Below the pieces are notes generated by a model. It was given only the letters and a program-made list of their open reading frames with translations. It made no database searches and was not told the origin of the DNA. From Aeromicrobium choanae (GTDB lineage Bacteria > Actinomycetota > Actinomycetes > Propionibacteriales > Nocardioidaceae), in NCBI RefSeq assembly GCF_900167475.1, contig NZ_LT796768.1:2728001-2792000 (forward strand): 64,000 nt of DNA. Reading direction: 5' to 3'. The position numbers and the translations under genes were made by a program. Each line of letters opens with the position of its first letter. Positions within the stretch are counted from its first letter, which is position 1. Of the stretch, positions 56,769 to 64,000 are shown in pieces.

Positions 56769-57881
56769 ATGCGCCCAGTACTTCGAGTCGTCACCACGGC
56801 CGCGACCGTGACATGCGTCGCCCTCGCGTTCGCGCCATCTGCTTCCGCCCACGGCAAGCACCGGCCCGCGCCCCGCCCCATCAGCGTCGTCGCCGGCGGC
56901 CTCGAAGGGCCGTTCCAGATCTCCCGGGACGGCCACCATCGCCTGCTCGTCATGGAGTCCGGAGCCGGCCGTGTCATCTCGGTCGACCCGAGGAAGCGGG
57001 GGAGCGTGCGCACCCTGGTGAGCGGCCTCGGGCCCAACGCCGCCAGTGGAGCGGTCAGGGTGGGGAAGCACATCGCCATCGTGACGGGCGAGGCCGATCC
57101 CTCGGCTCCGGCCGGGCCCTACCCCGGATCGTCGGTGCTGGTGGCCTCGAAGGGCAAGGTCAGCGTCTTCGCCGACCTGATGGCGCACGAGCTCAAGTAC
57201 AACCCCGACGGCCAGACCCAGTTCGCGCCCGACGGGACCACGCCGCTCGACGCCCTGTCCAACCCCTTCAGCCTCCTCGCCGAGCGAGGACGCCACGCAG
57301 GAGTGCTCGTCGCCGACGGTGGCGCGAACGCGGTCCTGCGCGTGAACTCGAAGGGCCGGGTGTCGACGTTCTTCGTCCCGCCGACCGTCAACACCGGCGC
57401 CTGCGCGGGCCGGCCGAACAACGACGCCGCCCACACGGGCTGCGACTCCGTCCCGACCGGACTGGCCTACGGCCCGCGCAACACGATCTACGTGTCGGCG
57501 CTGACCGGTGAGGCGCCCGGCGAGGGTCGCGTCTACGTCCTCGACGCCCGGACCGCGAAGGTGCGCAAGGTGATCAAGGGCTTCACCGCACCCACCGGCA
57601 TCGCGGTGGGCAGGGACGGCACGATGTACGTCACCGAGGTCCTGGAGGGCATGCCCGAGGGCGAGCCCGGACCCGAGTTCGACCCGGCCACCGTCGGCCA
57701 GATCGTCAAGGTCTCGCCGTGGGGGAAGAGGACGTACGCCCAGGTGACCATGCCCACCGGCGTGGTGCTCGCGGGCAGGTCGCTGTACGCCACCGCGTGG
57801 TCGATCGCCGGCTTCCTCGGGATCGAGGGCGCCGGCCAGGTGGTGAAGGTCTCGGACCGCGCGTTCCGCAGGGCGTCCTGA
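56769..57881 (+). CDS. ScyD/ScyE-family secreted beta-propeller protein
   Basis: 370 residues. Signal peptide (to about residue 27, SASAHG), then repeated propeller strands: ISVVAGGLEGPFQISRDGHHRLLVMESGAGRVISVD, NPFSLLAERGRHAGVLVADGGANAVLRV, VPTGLAYGPRNTIYVSALTGEAPGEGRVYVLD, FTAPTGIAVGRDGTMYVTEVLEG. This matches the ScyD/ScyE family, named after cyanobacterial scytonemin genes but common as secreted proteins of unknown activity in actinobacteria. GTTAGGAG precedes the ATG. Confidence 0.87.
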   Translation: MRPVLRVVTTAATVTCVALAFAPSASAHGKHRPAPRPISVVAGGLEGPFQISRDGHHRLLVMESGAGRVISVDPRKRGSVRTLVSGLGPNAASGAVRVGKHIAIVTGEADPSAPAGPYPGSSVLVASKGKVSVFADLMAHELKYNPDGQTQFAPDGTTPLDALSNPFSLLAERGRHAGVLVADGGANAVLRVNSKGRVSTFFVPPTVNTGACAGRPNNDAAHTGCDSVPTGLAYGPRNTIYVSALTGEAPGEGRVYVLDARTAKVRKVIKGFTAPTGIAVGRDGTMYVTEVLEGMPEGEPGPEFDPATVGQIVKVSPWGKRTYAQVTMPTGVVLAGRSLYATAWSIAGFLGIEGAGQVVKVSDRAFRRAS

Positions 57882-57909
57882 CCGGACGTCACGCGGGTCG
57901 TGCGCGGCG

Positions 57910-57933
57910 GGCGCCGGTACTCGGACCGGCGCC
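57910..57933 (+). terminator. Hairpin after ScyD-like gene
   Basis: GGCGCCGGT, 6-base loop, ACCGGCGCC, 29 bases after the stop codon. Confidence 0.6.
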
Positions 57934-58017
57934 TCTCGCCGTGCCCCCACGGCTCCTAGACTCGGGAGGTCAGTCGGAGCCCGCAGGCATCCGACCCTCG
58001 ACCCGCTAGGCAGGAAC

Positions 58018-59730
58018 ATGCACGAGCACGGTGAGCGTCCCTGGTCCGTCCACTACGGACCGGGCGTGCCGACCCAGATCGACATCCCCGACGAGCCGAT
58101 CACGGCCGGTCTTGAACGAGCCGCGCAGCGGTGGCCCGACCGGGTCGCGACCGACTTCCTCGGTGCGACGGCGACCTATGCCGAGACCGAGCGGGCGATC
58201 CGCCGCGCGATGGTCGTCCTGCGCGACCTCGGCGTGAGGCCGGGCGGGACCGTCGCGCTGGTGCTGCCGAACAGCCCCAGCCACCTGGTGGCGTACCACG
58301 CGGTGCTGCGGCTCGGCGCGGTCGTCGTGGACCTCAACCCGACCTACACCGAGGCCGAGCTGGCCCACCTGCTGGTCGACTGCGGGGCGCAGCACGCGCT
58401 CGTCTGGCACAAGGTGGTGGCGACCGTGCTGGCCGCGAGCGGGGACTCGACGTTGCAGGTCGTGAGCGTGGACATCAGCCGAGACCTGCCGCGCTCGGCC
58501 CAGCTGCTGCTGAAGCTGCCGGTGAAGGCGGCGCGGGCGAAGCGCAGCGCGCTGCGCGGCACCGTCCCTGCGGGCGTTCCCGACTGGCACACGCTGCTGG
58601 AGCGGGCTCACGGCGAGGTCCCGGCGGCGCCGGTGGGGGCGGACGACCTCGCCCTGCTGCAGTACACCGGCGGGACGACCGGCACGCCGAAGGCGGCGAT
58701 GCTGACGCACCGGAACCTCGTGGCGAACGTCGTCCACGGTCAGGCGTGGGCGTCCTTCCGCCAGGGCGAGGAGACGGTCTACGGCGTGCTGCCGTTCTTC
58801 CATGCGTTCGGCCTGACCTTCTGCCTCAACCTGCCCGGCCACATCGGCGCCACGCTGGTGATGTTCCCGAACTTCGAGCCCGAGACGGTGCTGAAGGCGT
58901 TCGGGCGCCGGCCCGCCACGTTCATGGCCGGCGTCGCCCCGATGTTCGAGCGCATCGCGGTGGCGGCCGACTCCGCGCCGAAGGCGTCCCTCGACGGACT
59001 GCGGCAGGCTCGGCTCGGGTTCGCCGGCGCGATGCCGATCCCGCCGGCCACGGTCGAGCGCTGGGAGCGGCTCACCGGAGGACTGCTCATCGAGGGCTAC
59101 GGCATGACCGAGTGCGCGCCGATCGCGCTGGGGAACCCGTGCGTCCCCACCCGCCGCCCCGGCACCCTCGGCGTGCCCTTCCCGAACACCGACATGAGGA
59201 TCGTCGACATCGACGACCACACGCGCGAGGTGGAGTCCGACGGGAACGGCGTGCGACGTGGCGAGCTGCTCGTGCGCGGACCCCAGGTGTTCGCGGGCTA
59301 CCTGAACCGGCCCGAGGAGACCGCGCACCAGTTGCTCGACGGCGGGTGGCTGCGCACCGGTGACGTCGTCGAGGTGGACCCCACCGGCTGGGTCACGCTC
59401 GTCGACCGGGTCAAGGAGATGATCATCGTCGGCGGCTTCAAGGTGTACCCGTCCACGGTCGAGGACCACCTGCGCCTGATGCCCGGCATCGTCGACGTCG
59501 CGGTCGTCGGCATGGCCACGGCGGGCGGTGACGACCAGGTCCTGGCGGCCTTCGTGCTCGAGCCGGGGGCCGACGCGCCCTCGGTCGAGGCGGTTCGCGC
59601 GCACGGCGAGCAGCGCCTCGCCCGCTACGCGCTCCCGCGCCGGGTCGAGGTCGTCGAGGAGCTGCCGCGCTCGCAGATCGGCAAGGTGATGCGGCGCCAG
59701 GTGCAGCAGCTGTTCACGCCGGGGGAGTAG
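58018..59730 (+). CDS. AMP-forming long-chain acyl-CoA ligase (FadD-like)
   Basis: 570 residues of the ANL superfamily. P-loop YTGGTTGTPKAAMLTHRN, A5 motif EGYGMTECAP, A7 GELLVRGPQVFAGYL and WLRTGDV, A8 VDRVKEMIIVGGFKVYPSTVED, A10 LPRSQIGKVMRR. It adenylates a fatty or aromatic acid and transfers it to CoA. GCAGGA precedes the ATG; a TAGACT promoter element is about 60 bases upstream. A single gene between hairpins. Confidence 0.93.
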   Translation: MHEHGERPWSVHYGPGVPTQIDIPDEPITAGLERAAQRWPDRVATDFLGATATYAETERAIRRAMVVLRDLGVRPGGTVALVLPNSPSHLVAYHAVLRLGAVVVDLNPTYTEAELAHLLVDCGAQHALVWHKVVATVLAASGDSTLQVVSVDISRDLPRSAQLLLKLPVKAARAKRSALRGTVPAGVPDWHTLLERAHGEVPAAPVGADDLALLQYTGGTTGTPKAAMLTHRNLVANVVHGQAWASFRQGEETVYGVLPFFHAFGLTFCLNLPGHIGATLVMFPNFEPETVLKAFGRRPATFMAGVAPMFERIAVAADSAPKASLDGLRQARLGFAGAMPIPPATVERWERLTGGLLIEGYGMTECAPIALGNPCVPTRRPGTLGVPFPNTDMRIVDIDDHTREVESDGNGVRRGELLVRGPQVFAGYLNRPEETAHQLLDGGWLRTGDVVEVDPTGWVTLVDRVKEMIIVGGFKVYPSTVEDHLRLMPGIVDVAVVGMATAGGDDQVLAAFVLEPGADAPSVEAVRAHGEQRLARYALPRRVEVVEELPRSQIGKVMRRQVQQLFTPGE

Positions 59731-59734
59731 CCCG

Positions 59735-59780
59735 GCTCGGCCGCTCCGCTCGGCCGCCTCCGCTCGGCCGCCTCCGCTCC
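59735..59780 (+). repeat. Tandem 14-bp repeat (about 3.3 units)
   Basis: Units of GCTCGGCCGCCTCC at 59748-59761 and 59762-59775, a 13-base variant at 59735-59747 and a partial unit to 59780, in the intergenic region 5 bases after the ligase stop. Confidence 0.8.
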
Positions 59781-59785
59781 ATCTC

Positions 59786-59850
59786 TCCACTTTTGGAAAC
59801 GGATTCACCGCTGCGCGGCGATCCGAGGTGAATCCGTTTCCAAAAGTGGA
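59786..59850. repeat. 24-bp perfect inverted repeat (terminator-like)
   Basis: Arms 59786-59809 (starts TCCACTTTTGGAAACGG) and 59827-59850 are perfectly complementary around a 17-base loop. The sequence is strikingly less G+C-rich than the surroundings. It stands between two genes on the same strand and probably terminates the ligase transcript. Confidence 0.8.
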
Positions 59851-59952
59851 ACGGGGGCGGGTGGGAGCGCCTGCGTCTGGGCGCACGTCGGTGACCACCG
59901 CCTGTGTGCTGCGCACCAGGTGAGACGAGGAACCACGGGCGCCGTGCCGACC

Positions 59953-59958
59953 TAGGCT
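59953..59958 (+). promoter_or_regulatory. -10 element (TAGGCT) of rhodanese gene
   Basis: TAGGCT ends 6 bases before the ATG at 59965 (leaderless arrangement). Confidence 0.4.
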
Positions 59959-59964
59959 CGGAGC

Positions 59965-60801
59965 ATGACCTCCTCGCATCCCCGCCTCGTCGACGTCCAG
60001 TGGCTCAAGGACCGGCTCGACGACCCGTCGATCCGCATCGTCGACGCCACCGTTCACCTGACCTTCGACGACGACGGCGCGCACACCGAGTCCGGTCGCG
60101 AGACCTACCGCGAGGGCCACGTGCCCGGGGCGGTCTTCGCCGACCAGCTCACCGACCTCACCGTCCACGACGGCGAGGCGCCGTTCGAGGCCGCTCCGTC
60201 CGAGCAGTTCGCCCGCGTTGTCGGCGAGCTCGGCATCGGCAACGAGCACACCGTCGTCGTCTACGACACGGTCAACGGCATCTGGGCCACGCGCCTGTGG
60301 TGGCAGTTCGCGTTCGAGGGGCACGAGGACGTCGTGGTGCTCGACGGCGGGCTCAAGGCCTGGCAGGACGCCGGGCTGCCGGTCGAGTTTGGCGACGCCT
60401 CGACCGCGCCCGCCTCGTTCAGGGCCGAGCGGCACCCCGAGCGCAGCGTGGCCACGGCCGACGTCGAGGCCGCGACGCAGGACTCCTCCGTGCTGCTCAT
60501 CAACTCGCTCGACCGGGAGTCCTTCTCGGGCGTCCGGATCCCGGGAAGCGTGAACGTCCCGTTCTCGGAGTTGGTGGACGACCAGGGCCGGCAGCGCAGC
60601 CTCGACGAGCTGCGCCCGCTGTTCGAGTCGGTCGGCGCGCTCGATCCCGAGGTGGCACCGGTGACGTACTGCGGCGGCGGCATCGCCGCGACCGCGGTGG
60701 CCTTCGCGCTGAAGGGCCTGGGTCGCGACGACGTCGCTGTCTACGACGGCTCGCTCAACGCGTGGACGGCCGATCCCGACCGGCCGCTCGCGCAGGGCTG
60801 A
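59965..60801 (+). CDS. Thiosulfate/3-mercaptopyruvate sulfurtransferase (two-domain rhodanese)
   Basis: 278 residues with two rhodanese domains. The inactive N-terminal one includes GHVPGAVFADQ and VVVYDTVNGIWATRLWW. The C-terminal one carries the catalytic Cys236 in VTYCGGGIAATAVAFAL followed by YDGSLNAW. It transfers sulfane sulfur to acceptors such as cyanide or thiols. The CGGGIAA loop is closer to thiosulfate-type than to the CGxGVT mercaptopyruvate form, so substrate is open. Convergent with the antitoxin-like gene, 4 bases between stops. Confidence 0.92.
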   Translation: MTSSHPRLVDVQWLKDRLDDPSIRIVDATVHLTFDDDGAHTESGRETYREGHVPGAVFADQLTDLTVHDGEAPFEAAPSEQFARVVGELGIGNEHTVVVYDTVNGIWATRLWWQFAFEGHEDVVVLDGGLKAWQDAGLPVEFGDASTAPASFRAERHPERSVATADVEAATQDSSVLLINSLDRESFSGVRIPGSVNVPFSELVDDQGRQRSLDELRPLFESVGALDPEVAPVTYCGGGIAATAVAFALKGLGRDDVAVYDGSLNAWTADPDRPLAQG

Positions 60802-60805
60802 CGCG

Positions 60806-61282
60806 TCAAGGCCGGCGCTCGCAGGTACACCTCGGGGGTGAGCCCTTCGTGAAGCCCGCCCGGCGGGTCCTCGACGAGGAGCTCGAACTGGCAGGCGCCG
60901 CAGAGCCGCGCGTCGTCGTCACGACCCACCCGCCTTCGCTGCGAGCGTCGGGTGAGTGCTCGGATCGCGGCGCCGGCTGGGCGACGGGGTGCAGTTCGAA
61001 TCTCAGTCCGAGCGCTTGCGTGACCTTGATGACGGTCGACCATCGAGGATTGCCGTTCTCGGACAAGGCGCGGCAGAGCCCGTCGCGGCTCATGCCGACC
61101 GTGCGTGCCAGCTCACTCATGTTCCGCGACCGAGCGATCACTCCGAGCGCGCGAGGAACCGCCGTCGGGTCCTCACGTGAGGCGTGGAGCGCGATCTGCA
61201 GATGGTCCGTGACGTCGGCGAGATCGTTGAGATGGTCTGCCGGATCGAATCTCTGGAACACCTCACGGGTGATCGCCATCAT
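60806..61282 (-). CDS. HigA-like addiction-module antitoxin (orphan)
   Basis: 158 residues. Residues 1-97 match the 'addiction module antidote' HTH family: FDPADHLNDLADVTDHLQIALHASREDPTAVPRALGVIARSRNMSELARTVGMSRDGLCRALSENGNPRWSTVIKVTQALGLRFEL. The usual RelE-like toxin gene, normally immediately upstream, is missing; the 50 bases upstream reach the next gene. The last 60 residues are Ser/Arg/Pro-rich and unlike the family, suggesting loss of the original stop. GGGAGG precedes two adjacent ATGs (61282 and 61279). Probably a regulator left from a decayed module. Confidence 0.75.
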   Translation of the reverse strand: MMAITREVFQRFDPADHLNDLADVTDHLQIALHASREDPTAVPRALGVIARSRNMSELARTVGMSRDGLCRALSENGNPRWSTVIKVTQALGLRFELHPVAQPAPRSEHSPDARSEGGWVVTTTRGSAAPASSSSSSRTRRAGFTKGSPPRCTCERRP

Positions 61283-61332
61283 GTGCCTCCCTCTGTGCCT
61301 GCCATTGACCAGCGAGCCGCTGCGTCACACGT

Positions 61333-62397
61333 TCACGGGGCGCCGGAGAGGCCGTGCGAGTCCACGGCGGGCGCCGGGCGCCGCTCGCGTGACGCCTGCA
61401 CGGCGGACACCACGACGAGGACCGCCGCGATCGCGAGGCAGGCGATCAGCACGAGGAGTGAGACGTTCCCGTTGATGTACGGGTCGCGCCACCGGGCGAG
61501 GTCGACCGGCTGGCTGGGCTCGTCCAGGATCCGCCCGACGGCCGTCCGGAAGAACCAGGCGTAGATGCCGCTGAAGCCGATCACGACGGCTGCGCGGATC
61601 AGGCGCGAGGTCGGCAGGTAGCAGCTGACGAGCGCGACGACCCACGCATAGACGAGCGCGAGGGCCGTGATCGGGACGGTCTGGCTCCACCACGTGTCGA
61701 GCTGGTCGGTGGCGAGCATGACCACGAAGAGGAAGGCCAGGAGGGCGACCGTGTCGAGCGCCAGGGCGATGACCACCTCGTGCCGTGACCACGGTGCCGG
61801 CAGGGGCGCATGGCGGAGCGCGAGCGGGCCGAGGAGCACCACGACGGCGAGCAGGACTGCTCCGGCGGCGATCGGCAGCCACTCGCCGCGTCCGTTCATC
61901 GCCCAGGCCACCGTGAACGTGGCGAGCAGGCTGACCAGGAACGCACCGACCACGGTGGGGACCCGCCGCTCCGCGACCAGCAGCGGCAGGGTGGTGAGGC
62001 TGAAGGCCACGCCCACGGACGCCAGGACGATCCAGAACCAGCTCAGGGTCTGCTCGACGGCGAGGTTCGCGATGAGGCAGGCGACGAGGGCGATGGCGTA
62101 GCCGATGGCGGTCGTCCACAGGATCCCCGCGCGCCAGCGGCGGTAGAAGCGAGCCTCGCGGTCGACCCGCGCCGCCACCACGTCGTCGCTGGCCCGGATC
62201 AGCTCGCCCTCCGTCACGCCGAGGTGCTCGGCGAGGGGAGCGACCATCGAGATGTCGGGGTAGGAGACCCCGCGCTCCCACTTGGAGACCGCAGACTCGG
62301 TGACGAACAGGCGCTCGGCCAGCCCTGCCTGCGTGAGGCCCGCGGCCTTGCGCTTCGCGGTCACGAACTGACCGAAGGCCTTCTTCGACGATGTCAT
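61333..62397 (-). CDS. Membrane-bound XRE-family regulator
   Basis: 354 residues. An N-terminal Cro/C1-type HTH (FVTAKRKAAGLTQAGLAERLFVTESAVSKWERGVSYPDISMVAPLAEHLGVTEGELIRA) is followed by about eight membrane helices (from residue about 85) and a short polar tail. Such fusions couple DNA binding to a membrane signal; the signal is unknown. ATG at 62397 gives the standard HTH start; longer forms add basic unconserved residues. Confidence 0.85.
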   Translation of the reverse strand: MTSSKKAFGQFVTAKRKAAGLTQAGLAERLFVTESAVSKWERGVSYPDISMVAPLAEHLGVTEGELIRASDDVVAARVDREARFYRRWRAGILWTTAIGYAIALVACLIANLAVEQTLSWFWIVLASVGVAFSLTTLPLLVAERRVPTVVGAFLVSLLATFTVAWAMNGRGEWLPIAAGAVLLAVVVLLGPLALRHAPLPAPWSRHEVVIALALDTVALLAFLFVVMLATDQLDTWWSQTVPITALALVYAWVVALVSCYLPTSRLIRAAVVIGFSGIYAWFFRTAVGRILDEPSQPVDLARWRDPYINGNVSLLVLIACLAIAAVLVVVSAVQASRERRPAPAVDSHGLSGAP

Positions 62398-62503
62398 GCG
62401 ACGAGTCAACCAGCGCGGGAGCCGGTCGATGGAATTCCCGGGCCGAATCGGGACTCGACCGTCAAGCCTGTGCCTCTGACCTGCGGCGATGCCCCGGCGG
62501 AGG

Positions 62504-63553
62504 TCAGGCGAAGGTGTCGAGCGCCCGCCGCAGGGAGAGCACGACGCTGTCCACGAGCAGCTGCTCGTGGGTCTCGCCGATCCGGTTCTCGAGCAGCGCG
62601 GTGAGCTCGACGTCGGCCGCTTCGAGCCGGGGATCGACGTCGGCGCCGTGCCCGTAGGCGTCGAGTGCGTCGGCGACCCGATGCATGGCACGCGCGATCG
62701 GCTCGCGGACCTCGTCGCTCAGCACGGTCTGGGTCGCGGGATCGCCGGGCACGCCGTGGGGCCGCAGGAGCAGGTCCGCGACGTCGGAGACCAAGAGCGA
62801 GACGCGGTCGAGGCTGTCGGCCTCCTCCGTGAGGACCGCGAGGGCGTCGCGGTGGCGTCGCGCCCGAGCATTCGCGGTGAGCGACTCGTGGACGCGCGAC
62901 ACGGCGTCGCGCATCTCGGTCCGGGCGCGTCGGAGCTCGGAGTGCTCGCGGTGCCACTGGTCGAGGGTCGGCAGCTCGTGCTCGACCATGAGGTCGGCGA
63001 TCTCGCGCAGCTGCTCCGCCAGCACCTCGCGCGTGTGGCCCACGGCGGACCGTGCGGGGGCCAGCGGCAGCGGTGGGGAGACCATGTTGACGACGATCCC
63101 GACGAGCGCGCCGAACAGCGTGAGCCCCCCGTAGGCGCCGATGAACTGGGCCTCGCCATGGCCGATGATCAGCGTGAAGACCGCCGCGGTCGGCGCCCAG
63201 CCGCCCATGGCGCCCAGGACGCGCCATCCCGCCGCGCTGACCGACAGCGCGACGACGAGCGCCAGGGTGACGGCCGCGACGTAGTCGCCCGTCGCCGTGT
63301 CGACGAGCCACGCGATGGCGCCGCCGACGACGATGGCGCCGACCGCCTGGAGCGACTCGCGCACCGAGCCCGCGAGGGTCGACGTCGTGGCGATGATGGC
63401 GCCGAACGGCGCGTAGTACGGATAGTCCTGCGAGCCGGGGACGAACCGCACGAGGGTCCAGGCGATCGCCGCGGCGACGGCCGCGCGCAGGGCGAGAGCG
63501 ATTCGGGGGTGATTCACCCACCGGTCGAGGAGCCACCCGCGCGCTGTTTCCAT
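62504..63553 (-). CDS. FUSC / aromatic acid exporter family membrane protein
   Basis: 349 residues. Six helices in the first half (ALRAAVAAAIAWTLVRFVPGSQDYPYYAPFGAIIATTSTLAGSVRESLQAVGAIVVGGAIAWLV ...) match the FUSC/ArAE half-type, followed by a long helical cytoplasmic domain (about 175-349) rich in charged residues. Members export aromatic carboxylates or related compounds. Function here inferred from family only. It is preceded on its strand by the partial oxidoreductase gene. Confidence 0.82.
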   Translation of the reverse strand: METARGWLLDRWVNHPRIALALRAAVAAAIAWTLVRFVPGSQDYPYYAPFGAIIATTSTLAGSVRESLQAVGAIVVGGAIAWLVDTATGDYVAAVTLALVVALSVSAAGWRVLGAMGGWAPTAAVFTLIIGHGEAQFIGAYGGLTLFGALVGIVVNMVSPPLPLAPARSAVGHTREVLAEQLREIADLMVEHELPTLDQWHREHSELRRARTEMRDAVSRVHESLTANARARRHRDALAVLTEEADSLDRVSLLVSDVADLLLRPHGVPGDPATQTVLSDEVREPIARAMHRVADALDAYGHGADVDPRLEAADVELTALLENRIGETHEQLLVDSVVLSLRRALDTFA

Positions 63554-63614
63554 CCCCTCACCGTGACACGTCCGGGCCAGGCGGGCACGTCCGCGCCCGG
63601 ACTGCCCTGACGGG

Positions 63615-64000
63615 TCAGCGCGGCACCACCAGCACGACCTTGCCCACCGCGGCCCGGGTCTCCAGCGCGCGGTGGGCCTCCGCCGCCTCGGCGAGAGGGA
63701 GCGCCGTCCCGACGTGGGGCACGCGGGTCCCGTCCGCCGCGGCGGCCAGCGCCGCCCACTCGAACTCCTCGATCCGGTCGAGGATCGGCGGGCCCAGCAC
63801 GTCGATCACCCGCCGCTGCGGATCGGCGTAGTCGTTCTGCTCACCCGACGACCAGCCGAAGCGCACGAGACGACCACCCGGCGCGAGACTGCGGTACAGC
63901 GCGCGCCCGACGGGGCCGGCGACCCCGTCGAGGACGACGGTGGGCGTGCCGACGTCGTGGAGCCGGAGCTGCCAGTCGGGGGAGTGGCGGTCGAGGGCGA
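63615..64000 (-). CDS. Zinc-type alcohol dehydrogenase/quinone oxidoreductase family, C-terminal part (5' end outside window)
   Basis: About 128 C-terminal residues of a medium-chain dehydrogenase: LHDVGTPTVVLDGVAGPVGRALYRSLAPGGRLVRFGWSSGEQ, then PHVGTALPLAEAAEAHRALETRAAVGKVVLVVPR, the classical end of NADPH:quinone oxidoreductase-like enzymes. The gene continues beyond base 64000. Exact substrate cannot be told. Confidence 0.85.
   Translation of the reverse strand, partial: ALDRHSPDWQLRLHDVGTPTVVLDGVAGPVGRALYRSLAPGGRLVRFGWSSGEQNDYADPQRRVIDVLGPPILDRIEEFEWAALAAAADGTRVPHVGTALPLAEAAEAHRALETRAAVGKVVLVVPR

Overview
The window is a very G+C-rich, gene-dense actinobacterial chromosome segment. Several features point to this lineage: GTG starts are frequent, many ATGA/GTGA stop-start overlaps occur, and -10 hexamers of the TANNNT type sit about 6 bases in front of start codons, as in leaderless genes. 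Families typical of Nocardioidaceae-like actinomycetes are present (DUF3152 protease-like protein, 'sunset' domain, ScyD-like protein, RNase H/phosphatase fusion). The order zinc-ribbon protein, RNase H/phosphatase, panB, glnA2, glnE recalls the Mycobacterium tuberculosis Rv2220-Rv2230c neighbourhood with other genes interleaved. I suggest an Aeromicrobium/Nocardioides-like organism; the genus is inference. No tRNA, rRNA, CRISPR array or recognisable transposase was seen.

Layout. 1-7.6 kb: conserved housekeeping genes (zinc ribbon, RNase H/phosphatase, YaaA, a Mn-riboswitch-controlled GDT1-type Mn exporter, RNase P RNA), a membrane protein and a secreted HNH nuclease. 6.5-17.9 kb: an iron-acquisition locus with a ferric-siderophore esterase, a GntR regulator, and a six-gene translationally coupled operon (substrate-binding lipoprotein, two membrane-anchored surface proteins, two permeases, ATPase). 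This operon is divergent from a secreted beta-propeller protein. Two DtxR/IdeR-like boxes lie in the shared promoter region, and one Ig-like motif recurs in all three surface proteins. 18-27.7 kb: aldo/keto reductase, panB, a second GT-C-like membrane protein, nadE, glnA2-glnE. 27.7-31 kb: secreted proteins, including a DUF3152 metalloprotease-like gene whose 3' end appears duplicated around a small ~0.33 kb insert. 31-36 kb: a fatty-acid desaturase with its ferredoxin-reductase partner, an MFS exporter and a FabR/DesT-like TetR protein, with matching palindromic operators.

36-55 kb: lipid/carboxylate catabolism. A 597-residue acyl-CoA dehydrogenase is followed by two divergent transcription units: flavin monooxygenase, Ldh-type dehydrogenase and carboxymuconolactone-decarboxylase-like protein on one side, a TetR gene on the other. 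Next come a phosphotriesterase/lactonase-like hydrolase and a long operon (ADP-forming acyl-CoA synthetase, two enoyl-CoA hydratases, a two-subunit acyl-CoA dehydrogenase, a complete Liv-type ABC importer and an NTF2-like protein). One 26-bp operator sequence occurs upstream of both the monooxygenase/TetR pair and the hydrolase/acyl-CoA synthetase pair, so the cluster looks like one locally controlled regulon for importing and oxidising an unknown acid or lactone.

55-64 kb: a small membrane protein with a MarR-type operator, MarR and TetR regulators, a ScyD-like secreted propeller, an AMP-forming acyl-CoA ligase, a rhodanese, an orphan HigA-like antitoxin, a membrane-bound XRE regulator, an FUSC transporter and the C-terminal part of a quinone-oxidoreductase-like gene cut by the window edge. 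No stretch over 300 bases lacks a called feature; the longest intergenic stretches hold the riboswitch and rnpB (2717-3369), the 28639-28993 insert, and promoter regions near 31.1, 33.7 and 59.8 kb.
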